The translations under genes and the position numbers were made by a program. Shown here in pieces: positions 46,289-55,372 of a DNA stretch of 64,000 nt. The notes under the pieces were generated by a model that was given only the letters and a program-made list of their open reading frames with translations, was not told where the DNA came from and made no database searches. The DNA is taken from NCBI GenBank assembly GCA_002706765.1, contig PAJV01000042.1:89927-153926 (forward strand), written 5' to 3'. Every line of letters starts with the position of its first letter. Positions within the stretch are counted from its first letter, which is position 1. The stretch is from Gimesia sp. (lineage in GTDB: Bacteria > Planctomycetota > Planctomycetia > Planctomycetales > Planctomycetaceae).

Positions 46289-49200
46289 ATGCCAAGTTTA
46301 GAAATCTCATTCCTGTCTGGAAAGCATCAGATCCTCGAGCTGTCAAAACAGCAGCCCGTTTCGATCGGCAGCCATGCATCCAATGATTTACAGATAGACA
46401 GTGAGAATGTCGCTTCGATGCAGTGTCGCATCAGCTGGAACAAAAAAAACTTTGAAGTTCTCGCCGCGACGAGTGAAGGCATCGAGATTAACGGCACCAT
46501 GTCGGGCCGATCCCTCTTAAAGGACGGCGATCTGATCCGGATTGGCGAAGCCGATATCCTGTTTGTGGACGAAGTCGATCTGCTCGACCTGAGCGCTCCC
46601 TTGCCTGATGTATCTGATGTATCAGATGACTCTGAAAGCTCCATGCTTGACCTGAAACTGGACAGCCAGGACGATCAGAAACTGTTTCTACAAAACTCGC
46701 TGAAAGCCAATGAAAAGGCAGCGTCACCGGATTCACTGCTTCCCAAAGAAAAGAAGCCCCGAAAAAAGAAGTCTTCCAAACCAAAAAAGTCTTCCCGACC
46801 GGTTGAAACACCGGCGGACGAGGAGGAAGAAATCCTGGATTATGACGACCTGGACCTGGCATCTGCAGCGGAGTTGCTGATAGAGAACGAACCTGGTTCT
46901 GCGCCCTCCAGCCCCGAGACCACGTTTCTGTCACGCTCCACGGAACACACAATCGACGAAGAAGAAACAGAAGACAACAGTCGCAGGAAACCACAAACAC
47001 CGCTGTCGCTGAAAGACCGTGTCCGGCGACGTTCATCACGCAACGCAGTCCGACCGGGTGAACGACAGGTGGTCCGATCCCCGTTCGTCCTCTCCCTGGC
47101 AGGCGGCAGTATCCTGCTGGCGTTAGTCGCTTTAACCTTCTGGTTCATCATTGGTCGCGACACGGCTAAGCGGCATTTCGATGCAGCGGTCCAGGAGATG
47201 GAAGCCGGCAAATATTCGCAGGCGATTCAACTGTTTGAACACTTTCTGGAACATTACAACAAGAGTGATTATGCCGACGAAGCGCGGATCATGCTCAGCG
47301 AATCACTGGTGGAAAAAGAAATTTCCGGTTCAACCCCCGCCTGGAACGCGGGTCTGGAAGCGACCAACGAATTCATTAAGAAACACCGTGATGATTCCGA
47401 TTTTAAAGCCCTGTATCCAACCCTGGTTGATTATGGACAGCGTATCGCGCTGGGAGCCGTCGAGACCGCAAGTCGTACCAAAGAACGCGACCTGTTAATC
47501 GTCTCCAGTAATGCGGAAAAGGTTCTCACGCGCTATAGCCCGCCAGAGTCGCCTCCCACAGAAGCATTGGCCAAAATCAAAGCTGGATATGAAAAAGCCG
47601 AAGCGGAAATTCTGCGCAAAGAAGTCTTTGATGTCGCCGTCAAACAGATTGAAGACTCCCTGAAAGAGAAACAAACACTGGCCGCCCTGGAACAGAGACG
47701 TCACCTGCTCGATCGTTACCCCTATTATAAAAACGATCGCAGGATGGCGACGATCCTGACACAAATCCTGGAACTGGAAAAATCGCTGGTACAAGCCAGT
47801 CAGGAAGCGATCCCGGCAGTCACGGAAGACTATCCCGAACCGTTTCCCCAGGCAGTCACGCTCGCGCTTCATACCCGTTCCCGGTCCAACGAGGTTTCAG
47901 ATGGACGAAACGTGTTTGCGTCAGCCAATGGCAGCTGTTTTGGAATCGATTCGATTACAGGAGATCCCGTCTGGCGTCGACCGACCGGCCTGGACACACC
48001 GTTTGCTCCCCTGACTGTTGCTGGCAGTGAGCCCTCACTGCTGTTATACGATACCCGTCACCACGAACTGTTATGTGTTACTCAGAAAAGTGGCTCACTG
48101 GTCTGGCGACAGCCTCTGCCTTCCCGCCCCACAGGAAAACCCCTCGTGTACCAGGGGCAGGTTATCGTTTCCTGTAATGGTGGCGAGCTGCTCAACCTGG
48201 ACCTGTTGAAAGGCGACATTGTTTCTCAGCTCAAGTTTGCGCAACCGCTCGTCGGTGCTCCGGGTCTGGTTTATGGCGAACAGTCTGTGGCCGTTGCCGG
48301 TTTTGAAGCCGTGGTCTACCTGGTAAGCCTGCGTCCTTTTGAATGCCTGAAAGTGACTTCGCTCGGGCATCGACCGGGCACGATCCAGATCCCGATTCTT
48401 TCGATGGGCAAACTGCTGCTGGTGTGTGAAAATGATCGTGCCGACTCTGCCTTACTGCATGTTCTGGATGGAAACGGTCAAAACGCCACCCTCAATGAAC
48501 TGGAGCAGGTCCGGATCAAAGGACAGGTTCACAGCATCCCCGCACTGCGGGGAAAACAGCTCTTCTTCCCAACCGTTCCGGAACGCATCACGGCCTACAC
48601 GGTTACCGATGAAGAAGGCAAACGCAAACTGTCGGAAATTGCCACTGCTCAATTGCAGGATCCCCTGTCCTGTCAGATCTATCTCTCTGCCGGCTCAGGT
48701 GGCCAACTCTGGATGTGCAGCTCCGCCTTGCGGAAGTTCACGCTCCAGAATACAGGAATCACGCTGGATAAGAAAAAAATCGCGGACGGCCTGGGCTCGC
48801 AGCCGATGCAGCTGATCGGAAACAATCTCTACCTGGCACGCCGCCTGCTCTCATCCAATTCAGTCATTTTTACGATCGCCAATCGAGATGAAATGTCGAG
48901 CTCCTGGAAATCCATTCTGGGAACCGACATCATCGCCACCTACCCTTATGGCGCAGGCGATCAAGAGGGTCTGGTCAGTATCACTTCTGACGGTGATATC
49001 TTCCGCCTGCGCAAGAATGATTTTTCAGATGCGCAAACCCCATTCAAAGATAAGTCGAGCACCCAGCTCAAGCTCCCGGAATCACTCACATCCCCCCTGC
49101 ATTCAAGCCATCTCTCGAATGGCAAAATAGCGGTCTACTGTGATGCTCCCCAGCCCACTCTCTGGATTCTGAATCAGTTTGGACAGTTGGAGCAGACGAT

Positions 49201-49963
49201 TGAATTAAAATCGCCCCTCGATGCGCCTCCCGTATTGCTGGGCGATGGAATTGCACTCCCCTTTCGAAAGCGGATTGCAGTCTACCGTCAAGGCCACGGA
49301 CTGGATTCCGTGCTGGAACACGTCCTTCCCGATGACGTCGATCCCAGCGTATCGTGGAAACAACTGATCCCGACAACCGATGATCAATGCCTGGCAATCA
49401 CGTCAGCGGGCCAGATCATCTCACTCCAGTACCGAACCAGCCCTGTTCGCCATCTGGCGGTGCTCTCCAGCACAGATAAAAAACAACCGATTGATTTCAA
49501 GGCCGGTGTCGGAAAGAAATCGGTTGCAGTCGCTGATGCTTCCGGCTTACTGCAGTTACTGGATCTGCAGACCGGCCAACCCCAGGCCCGGTTACAGCTG
49601 AATGCACCTGCGACCAGTGATCTCTGGCTAACAGACCCGTTTCTGTTTGTCCAATCCAAACAGATTTTAAGCTGCTTTAACATTGATCAGGGGCTCGAAA
49701 AAGTCTGGAGCCTGGACTTACCGGGTACTGCACTGGCTGGTCCTCCCGCCGTGCTGAATAACCAGCTTCTGCTATCCCTGCAAAACGGAAAAGTACTGTC
49801 TGTCGATCTCCAGTCCGGAAAGGTTTCAGCCGAACTGGTGGCCCCTCTCCCGGCGATCGGCCCGGTTGTCAATCTTGAGAATCTGCTGCTTGTACCGACC
49901 GTCGATGGCAGCCTGTATCGAATTGATCAGGCGCTTCAGCAGAAAGGTCAGGCCTCATTATGA
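46289..49963 (+). CDS. Degenerate FHA - membrane helix - TPR - beta-propeller protein
   Basis: 1224 aa. Residues ~20-92 form an FHA-like domain: SIGSHASNDLQI, INGTMSGRSLL, DGDLIRIGEADILF. The pThr-binding Arg after the first Gly and the conserved His of the SxxH turn are replaced (Ser, Cys), so classical phosphothreonine binding is doubtful. A charged, low-complexity stretch follows (KKEKKPRKKKSSKPKKSSR region), then one membrane helix (~267-288). TPR-like helices come next (FDAAVQEMEAGKYSQAIQLF, ~290-500), then a PQQ-type beta-propeller (~530-1220) with blades such as SITGDPVWRRP and LQTGQPQARLQL. The cytoplasmic FHA, single helix and periplasmic propeller suggest a transmembrane coupling protein. 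The stop overlaps the next start (ATGA). Confidence 0.85.
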   Translation: MPSLEISFLSGKHQILELSKQQPVSIGSHASNDLQIDSENVASMQCRISWNKKNFEVLAATSEGIEINGTMSGRSLLKDGDLIRIGEADILFVDEVDLLDLSAPLPDVSDVSDDSESSMLDLKLDSQDDQKLFLQNSLKANEKAASPDSLLPKEKKPRKKKSSKPKKSSRPVETPADEEEEILDYDDLDLASAAELLIENEPGSAPSSPETTFLSRSTEHTIDEEETEDNSRRKPQTPLSLKDRVRRRSSRNAVRPGERQVVRSPFVLSLAGGSILLALVALTFWFIIGRDTAKRHFDAAVQEMEAGKYSQAIQLFEHFLEHYNKSDYADEARIMLSESLVEKEISGSTPAWNAGLEATNEFIKKHRDDSDFKALYPTLVDYGQRIALGAVETASRTKERDLLIVSSNAEKVLTRYSPPESPPTEALAKIKAGYEKAEAEILRKEVFDVAVKQIEDSLKEKQTLAALEQRRHLLDRYPYYKNDRRMATILTQILELEKSLVQASQEAIPAVTEDYPEPFPQAVTLALHTRSRSNEVSDGRNVFASANGSCFGIDSITGDPVWRRPTGLDTPFAPLTVAGSEPSLLLYDTRHHELLCVTQKSGSLVWRQPLPSRPTGKPLVYQGQVIVSCNGGELLNLDLLKGDIVSQLKFAQPLVGAPGLVYGEQSVAVAGFEAVVYLVSLRPFECLKVTSLGHRPGTIQIPILSMGKLLLVCENDRADSALLHVLDGNGQNATLNELEQVRIKGQVHSIPALRGKQLFFPTVPERITAYTVTDEEGKRKLSEIATAQLQDPLSCQIYLSAGSGGQLWMCSSALRKFTLQNTGITLDKKKIADGLGSQPMQLIGNNLYLARRLLSSNSVIFTIANRDEMSSSWKSILGTDIIATYPYGAGDQEGLVSITSDGDIFRLRKNDFSDAQTPFKDKSSTQLKLPESLTSPLHSSHLSNGKIAVYCDAPQPTLWILNQFGQLEQTIELKSPLDAPPVLLGDGIALPFRKRIAVYRQGHGLDSVLEHVLPDDVDPSVSWKQLIPTTDDQCLAITSAGQIISLQYRTSPVRHLAVLSSTDKKQPIDFKAGVGKKSVAVADASGLLQLLDLQTGQPQARLQLNAPATSDLWLTDPFLFVQSKQILSCFNIDQGLEKVWSLDLPGTALAGPPAVLNNQLLLSLQNGKVLSVDLQSGKVSAELVAPLPAIGPVVNLENLLLVPTVDGSLYRIDQALQQKGQASL

Positions 49964-52494
49964 AATCACTTCGTGTTATTTATCCTTTACTGCTTGTCTG
50001 CATCAGTGTTTGTCTCATCGTCGACCTGGAGTTTGCTGTTGCCCAGAATGACTCCAAGGGAAAGACAAAACCGGACACGGCCCCAAATGGAGCCAAAGAC
50101 AAAGACTCAGCCGGTGAAGTAGAAATCCTGCCTAAACTGGACCAGATGCAAATCCCGACGATGGAAGAGCTGCTCAAGAAGCCACCCGTTGACTGGATCG
50201 TGCTCGAAAATGATGCTGTGCTGGTTGTCGAACCAATCTATCCCCGCCCGGATACCCTGGGACAACTCGAACTGGCATTCAAAGAGAGTTACAACTGGCC
50301 CAAACCCAAAAGCAAAGAAGAAATCGAAGAACAGCAAAAAATGCGGGCGGAGATGAACTTCATCCACATCACCCTGCTCGATGAAAAAGAAAACCCGGAA
50401 TATCGAATTCAGCGTAAAAGCGTAAAGCAGATTATCCACCACGAAGACCACATCCTCAAACGCATCGATCTGTTGCTGGAAAAGAATGACCTGAAAACCG
50501 CGTTTGAACTCCTGCTGGTACTCGACCGCAAACATCGGGACTGGCCTGGTTTCGATCAAAGGCAGAAGCAGTTATTGCTGCTGGAAGCGAAGGACAAACA
50601 GAATTCAAAGCAGTATCTCAACGCGCTGGCGTATGTACAGGATCTTCACACCCGCGACCCTCAATACCCCGGTTTAAGTGAACTTGCTGGTGAAATTATT
50701 GACGTCATGATTTCACAATCGGTTCAGGAAAAAGTCTATCGCAAGGCTCACTACTATCTCAAACGTCTTGAATCAATGTACCCCCGACAGCCATCTGTGG
50801 GGCAGTGGAAAACAACGTTTCTCAACGAGTCTGATTCCATTCTGAAACAGGCAGAACAGGCTGCCAGCCAGCAGCAATACCAGGAGGCGATCCAGGCGGT
50901 TTCTCACGCCGTGGTGGTCTGGCCGACGAACCCGAAACTCCGTGATTCACTGCTGCGTTATCAGAAACGCTTTCCGATGATCAACGTGGGCGTACTCGAG
51001 ACCGCCCTGGACGAAACCCCTTATTTTCTCGAACGCGAATCAACCCGCCGCCATCATGCTTTAACGCAGATCCCCTTGTTTGAAGTCAGCAGGGTCGATC
51101 AGATTCCTCATTATCAAAGCCGCTTTTTCGAACAATGGGAACCCACGGATCTGGGACGGCGTGCCGACTTTATCCTCAGACAGTCCTATTCCCCCTGGGA
51201 ATCACACCCTGTCATGCTCGCAGCGGATATCACGCGGCACCTGCGCAGCAAAATCGCCCCCGGTAACACAAGCTATGACGAACGCTTTGACAGTTATGTC
51301 CGCTCGATCTCATCGACGGGCCCGTTTACTTTCAGAGTCTACTTTGACCGGGTCCCCCTGCGGACCGAATGGCTGCTCTCAGAGCCCGTCAATTCTCCCC
51401 CGCTCTGGCAAAACATCTCGACAGTACCGACTGATCCAGAGACAGGGCCTGCATCAACCGGAGAGGAAATCTTTGTCTCCAGTCGCTTTATCGTTGACCA
51501 TCATCGGGAAGGGATCGTCAGTTACAGCCGCGCCGTGCCGGAACCAAAAGACATGCGGAATTTTAATGTGGCACAGATCAATGAGATACCCTATCGCAGT
51601 TTCGAAAAATCCTTTCAGGGGTTACTGCTGGGAGAGGTTTCTGTGCTCCCGTTTCTGCCTGCGAAACTGGTCTCCTTTTTCAAGGATAGCGAAGATTTCA
51701 ACGTCGTCCAGGCCGCGATACCTCTCACACACGTGCTGCAGTTCAACCCGGAAAGCAAACCACTGCAGGTGGTCGAACTGCGCCGGGCCCTGGCTTACGC
51801 CATCGATCGGAAAAAGATTTTAACCGAGACCCTGCTGCACGAATCCAGGCTGTTGAACGGCCGCCTGATCACTGCACCCTACTCCACCGGCTTACAGGTT
51901 TATAACAACCAGGTGCCTCAACGTGAATACAGTTTCCCGCTCGCAGTCGCCCTCGCTGTGGCTTCACAGAAAAAACTGGGAGGGCAGTTCCCCACGCTGC
52001 GTATGCTCTGTGACCCCAATCCGGAAGCGCAGGCAGCCGCCCAGGAGATGATTCGAGCCTGGTCTCAAATTGGACTGAAAGTCGTGCTGATCCCGAACAC
52101 AGCTGAAGAAGCCAAAAAAGGAACTCCCGAGTGGGATATCGTCTATCGCACAGTCGCAATGACAGAACCGGTGATGGAACTCTGGCCGTTCCTGACAGTT
52201 GGCAAGGGAGCCCGAATTGAATCCCTGGAAATTCTCCCGGACTGGATGCGACTCTCGTTGATCGAACTGGATGAAGCCACCGACTGGGAGTCGGCAACGG
52301 CGCTCATCAAAAAACTGCAACAGCAGCTCTACTCAATGGCACATATCATTCCCCTGTGGGAGATCGACCAGTTTCATGTCTTTCGTAAAAACATTAAAGG
52401 ATACGCTGATCGACCGTTAAACTTTTATGACAACGTAGAGCAATGGATTCCGGAGCCCTACTATCCCGATGTGGAATCGTTTACCCGGAATTAG
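49960..52494 (+). CDS. Exported peptide-binding-protein-like protein with TPR-like N-terminus
   Basis: 844 aa. A signal peptide (~1-28) is followed by a charged linker and helical TPR-like repeats (~150-330). A C-terminal half resembles the family 5 extracellular solute-binding (DppA/OppA) fold, with the hallmark VELRRALAYAIDRKKIL (~residue 605) and later IGLKVVLIPNTAEEAKKGTPEWDIV. No ABC permease or ATPase for peptides lies nearby. It overlaps the FHA-propeller gene by 4 nt, so it is made with the motor cluster and may serve as its periplasmic ligand-binding or scaffold part rather than as an importer component. Its stop codon TAG is inside repeat copy C. Confidence 0.82.
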   Translation: MKSLRVIYPLLLVCISVCLIVDLEFAVAQNDSKGKTKPDTAPNGAKDKDSAGEVEILPKLDQMQIPTMEELLKKPPVDWIVLENDAVLVVEPIYPRPDTLGQLELAFKESYNWPKPKSKEEIEEQQKMRAEMNFIHITLLDEKENPEYRIQRKSVKQIIHHEDHILKRIDLLLEKNDLKTAFELLLVLDRKHRDWPGFDQRQKQLLLLEAKDKQNSKQYLNALAYVQDLHTRDPQYPGLSELAGEIIDVMISQSVQEKVYRKAHYYLKRLESMYPRQPSVGQWKTTFLNESDSILKQAEQAASQQQYQEAIQAVSHAVVVWPTNPKLRDSLLRYQKRFPMINVGVLETALDETPYFLERESTRRHHALTQIPLFEVSRVDQIPHYQSRFFEQWEPTDLGRRADFILRQSYSPWESHPVMLAADITRHLRSKIAPGNTSYDERFDSYVRSISSTGPFTFRVYFDRVPLRTEWLLSEPVNSPPLWQNISTVPTDPETGPASTGEEIFVSSRFIVDHHREGIVSYSRAVPEPKDMRNFNVAQINEIPYRSFEKSFQGLLLGEVSVLPFLPAKLVSFFKDSEDFNVVQAAIPLTHVLQFNPESKPLQVVELRRALAYAIDRKKILTETLLHESRLLNGRLITAPYSTGLQVYNNQVPQREYSFPLAVALAVASQKKLGGQFPTLRMLCDPNPEAQAAAQEMIRAWSQIGLKVVLIPNTAEEAKKGTPEWDIVYRTVAMTEPVMELWPFLTVGKGARIESLEILPDWMRLSLIELDEATDWESATALIKKLQQQLYSMAHIIPLWEIDQFHVFRKNIKGYADRPLNFYDNVEQWIPEPYYPDVESFTRN

Positions 52495-52584
52495 ACTGTG
52501 TGCCGTTTTACTAAAGCGTCTCCAGAACTATTCAGACCGGGTCGCATCGATTGAAAGGCACTGTGGTTAACTGTAATGGAATCT
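52491..52584 (+). repeat. Dispersed ~95-bp repeat, copy C
   Basis: It begins TTAGACTGTGTGCCGTTTTA, where the TAG is the stop codon of the upstream gene (52492-52494), and continues with AGCGTCTCC. It aligns without gaps to copies A and D to about 52584. It is more diverged in the right half (GGCACTGTGG where A and D have GACGCTATG). Confidence 0.65.
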
Positions 52585-52629
52585 GGATCACGTCATGTTA
52601 TTATCGTCCGTTATAACTCTGGAAATGTA

Positions 52630-54219
52630 ATGTCTCAGTTTACTGTTTTCAAATTTTGCTGCTGCATGCTCATGTTCGGGGTACTCTCTGTTCCCGCGAC
52701 GAGATCACTGTATGCGCAAGCAGCCACCACTGAGGCCGGCGTGAATCCCCACCTGCACATCAGCCTGCAGCCTTATCGCACCCGCATTGAAATCGCCTGC
52801 GATCCGGAAAGCAGACTCGACGAATATGAACGCCAGCAGTTGCTGTCTCGACTGCATCAGATCATTGAACGATCCGTGGGGGAAAAATGGCTGTTGCATG
52901 CACCAGGTCCTCCCCAGGCAGAGACGACCGTCGGCATCTTCGAAAATCACTGGTTACCACTATGTACTTCCACAGGTCTGTTACGTTTGCAGCCGGATCA
53001 GATCCTCGCACGCTACCCGCAGCAGCCTTTTGAGAAACTGTTTCTGATTGTCGTAGAACCCGCCGGGATTGGCTATCGCATTTCAGGCAGAGAGTTTGAC
53101 TATTACTCCCAGCGTCTCAGTTCCCTGTCTGAAAATATCACTTATGAAAAACAGTTTCTGGCGGAAACCACGTTTGATTTACTGCGCGACCTGTTTTCCT
53201 CTGTTGTCAGTATTGAAACAGTTGAGGGAGAGCAGGTGACCGTCAGTGAGCAGGCCAGCCAGTTCCTCACTCCTGACCCGGGAGTGGCTACCCTGGAAAT
53301 CAACTCATTTCTGCTGCCATTTTTCCGCTATCTGAATCGCGACCGGGAAGTCAAAAACATCCAGATGATCCCCTGGACCTATCTGAGCATTCAGGAAATG
53401 AATCGCAAGCATACAACCTGTTCCGTCACATCCGGTCTGCGGGGGATATTGGACGGCAGCCGGCGCCGTGTGGAAATGCTGGCCCTGGCGGTGCAGCCCC
53501 GTTTTCAGACAACCGAATTATCGTTGATTCCCCGCGGCACCTCGACCCAGACTTACGCAGGCATGAAAGTCCAGCTTTCCCCCCTGAACCCACAGGAAGT
53601 CCGGCAGTTACAGATCGAGGCCAAAAAAGAGAGCGAGGAAACGAAAAAACCGCTCCAGGAACCCGATTATGTGACGGGTGAGTTTCTCACAAACCGCAGT
53701 GGAACAATCGAGATCGATGTCGATCCTCAACAACCGTTGATCTGGCTGTATATCCGGAGCGGGAATGCCCTGGTGGCGAATGTCCCTTACCTGCCCGGCA
53801 TTGATTCACAGATCTCCATCCAGATTCCCGACGACCGTATTCGTCTCAGTGTGGAAGGCGAACTGGCGGTACTCAACGGTGAACTCATCGAAGCGGTTGC
53901 CGAACTCTCAATGAAAATGTCGCACATTCGCAACTGGGCCAAAAGTGAGGAATGGGCAAAAGTCGAGACAGGCATCCGTGAACTGGAAAGTGAACTCTCT
54001 CCCCGCAAGATTTTCCAGGACAAACTGAATGTCATCCGCGTCTCTGCGGTCGAAGCTGCCCAGGCACAAAACAACAAAACCGCCCAGGCCCGAATCGCCA
54101 GTCTGTGTCGCGAAACCGAAAACCGGATTGACCGTTTCCTGAGCCCGACGGGGATCATTGATTTCAAAACAGAGATCCAGGACTTAAAACAACTCTCAGA
54201 CCCAAACAGAAACCGCTGA
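52630..54219 (+). CDS. Exported protein of unknown family, last gene of the cluster
   Basis: 529 aa from the ATG at 52630, giving a signal peptide (SQFTVFKFCCCMLMFGVLSVPATRSLYAQA). An ATG at 52576 lies inside repeat copy C and is less likely. The mature protein begins with a beta/alpha region (HISLQPYRTRIEIACDPES) and contains a central beta-rich domain. It ends in a helical, charged region (~430-529: MKMSHIRNWAKSEEWAKVE and following) that may form a coiled coil. I recognise no family. It follows the SBP-like gene by 135 nt with repeat C between, and is followed by repeat D, so it probably closes the cluster. Confidence 0.65.
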   Translation: MSQFTVFKFCCCMLMFGVLSVPATRSLYAQAATTEAGVNPHLHISLQPYRTRIEIACDPESRLDEYERQQLLSRLHQIIERSVGEKWLLHAPGPPQAETTVGIFENHWLPLCTSTGLLRLQPDQILARYPQQPFEKLFLIVVEPAGIGYRISGREFDYYSQRLSSLSENITYEKQFLAETTFDLLRDLFSSVVSIETVEGEQVTVSEQASQFLTPDPGVATLEINSFLLPFFRYLNRDREVKNIQMIPWTYLSIQEMNRKHTTCSVTSGLRGILDGSRRRVEMLALAVQPRFQTTELSLIPRGTSTQTYAGMKVQLSPLNPQEVRQLQIEAKKESEETKKPLQEPDYVTGEFLTNRSGTIEIDVDPQQPLIWLYIRSGNALVANVPYLPGIDSQISIQIPDDRIRLSVEGELAVLNGELIEAVAELSMKMSHIRNWAKSEEWAKVETGIRELESELSPRKIFQDKLNVIRVSAVEAAQAQNNKTAQARIASLCRETENRIDRFLSPTGIIDFKTEIQDLKQLSDPNRNR

Positions 54220-54223
54220 GCAT

Positions 54224-54317
54224 TTAGACCGTGCTCCGTTATATTATAGCGGCTCCAGGATCATTTGGAGCCGCTGTAATAGATTGAGAGACGCTATGTC
54301 TAAGTGTGATGCGTTCG
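54224..54317 (+). repeat. Dispersed ~95-bp repeat, copy D (with hairpin)
   Basis: Starts TTAGACCGTGCTCCGTTATA four nt after the stop codon ending at 54219 and aligns gaplessly to copies A and C. Its centre forms a strong hairpin: ATTATAGCGGCTCCA (54243-54257) pairs with TGGAGCCGCTGTAAT (54266-54280), 15 bp with one G-U pair and an 8-nt loop. The right end reads GAGAGACGCTATG and then TGTGATGCG, shared closely with copy A. No T-tract follows, so it is not a plain intrinsic terminator. Confidence 0.75.
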
Positions 54318-54330
54318 AGAATGAAAAAAC

Positions 54331-55128
54331 ATGACCATGTGGACGCTCTCTTCCATCGCCGTCTATCCCGTGAAATCACTCGACCCGGTCTATGTCGATC
54401 AGGCCGAACTTCTCCCCCGCGGCGCACTGACAGGCGATCGTCAGTTTGCCCTGTTCGCTGAGTCAGGCAAACTGATCAATGGAAAACAGTACCCGGCGAT
54501 TCATCAGATCCGCGCGGCGTTTGATCTCGCAGAACAGTCGGTTACACTTTCGGTCCCCCAACAGTCCGCTGAATCCGTCCGTTTCTCATTACACGATGAT
54601 CGCCCCGAACTGGAAGCCTGGTTCAGCGACTATTTTCAGACCCGGGTGACTCTCCGAGAGAATCGTGAGACCGGTTTTCCGGATGATCTCGCAGCCTCGG
54701 GACCAACCATTGTCAGTACCCAGACCTACGAGGAACTCTCGCGCTGGTTCCCGGAGGTTTCCGTCGCAGAACTACGTCTGCGGTTTCGCGCCAACCTTGA
54801 ATTCGCAGGCGATCTTCCCTTCTGTGAAGACCGCCTCTATTCGGCAGCAGAACCACCGGTGCAGTTTCAGATTGGCGCCGTCACGTTTGACGGATCGAAT
54901 CCCTGTAAACGCTGTGTGGTTCCTTCGCGTTCTCCCTGGTCGGGAGACACGGACGCGCAATTCATGAAAACTTTCATCAGCAAACGAGCGGACACTTTTC
55001 CGGACTGGGCAGATCGCAGTCTGTTTCAAAACATGTACCGCCTCGCCGTAAATACGAGGCTCGCCGACTCTCAAAACGGTGTTTCGTTACGGCTACACGT
55101 GGGAAATTCACTGAAAATCCTCAATTGA
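54331..55128 (+). CDS. MOSC domain protein (mARC/YcbX-like)
   Basis: 265 aa. The N-terminal MOSC beta-barrel (~1-110) starts SSIAVYPVKSLDPVYVDQ and includes GALTGDRQFALF. The MOSC domain (~125-265) has RFRANLEF and a Cys motif NPCKRCVVPSR, where the conserved Cys is expected to ligate molybdenum cofactor as in the mARC and YcbX reductases. It lacks the C-terminal ferredoxin domain of YcbX, so an external electron donor would be needed. It probably reduces N-hydroxylated compounds, but the substrate is not visible. It stands alone after the ExbB cluster, 11 nt past repeat D. Confidence 0.88.
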   Translation: MTMWTLSSIAVYPVKSLDPVYVDQAELLPRGALTGDRQFALFAESGKLINGKQYPAIHQIRAAFDLAEQSVTLSVPQQSAESVRFSLHDDRPELEAWFSDYFQTRVTLRENRETGFPDDLAASGPTIVSTQTYEELSRWFPEVSVAELRLRFRANLEFAGDLPFCEDRLYSAAEPPVQFQIGAVTFDGSNPCKRCVVPSRSPWSGDTDAQFMKTFISKRADTFPDWADRSLFQNMYRLAVNTRLADSQNGVSLRLHVGNSLKILN

Positions 55129-55372
55129 GGTCCGGCGTATAATCCGAACAGACTCCCAAAAATGAGAAACTATAAACGGTACAACTGCTACAACTGATGC
55201 GCAACGTGAGGCGCTTACCGGAATACCCTGCATTTTTTCAAGATCGCAGCAGACACCCCGAAAACAGTACGCTAAGTTTCAGGTGTCGCTTTTTCTGAAC
55301 ATGAATATTTTTTCAGACTCAGAGGAAGCCTTTAACGAAGATGTTCTCCCCACTTATTCGCAGGGAATCGCG

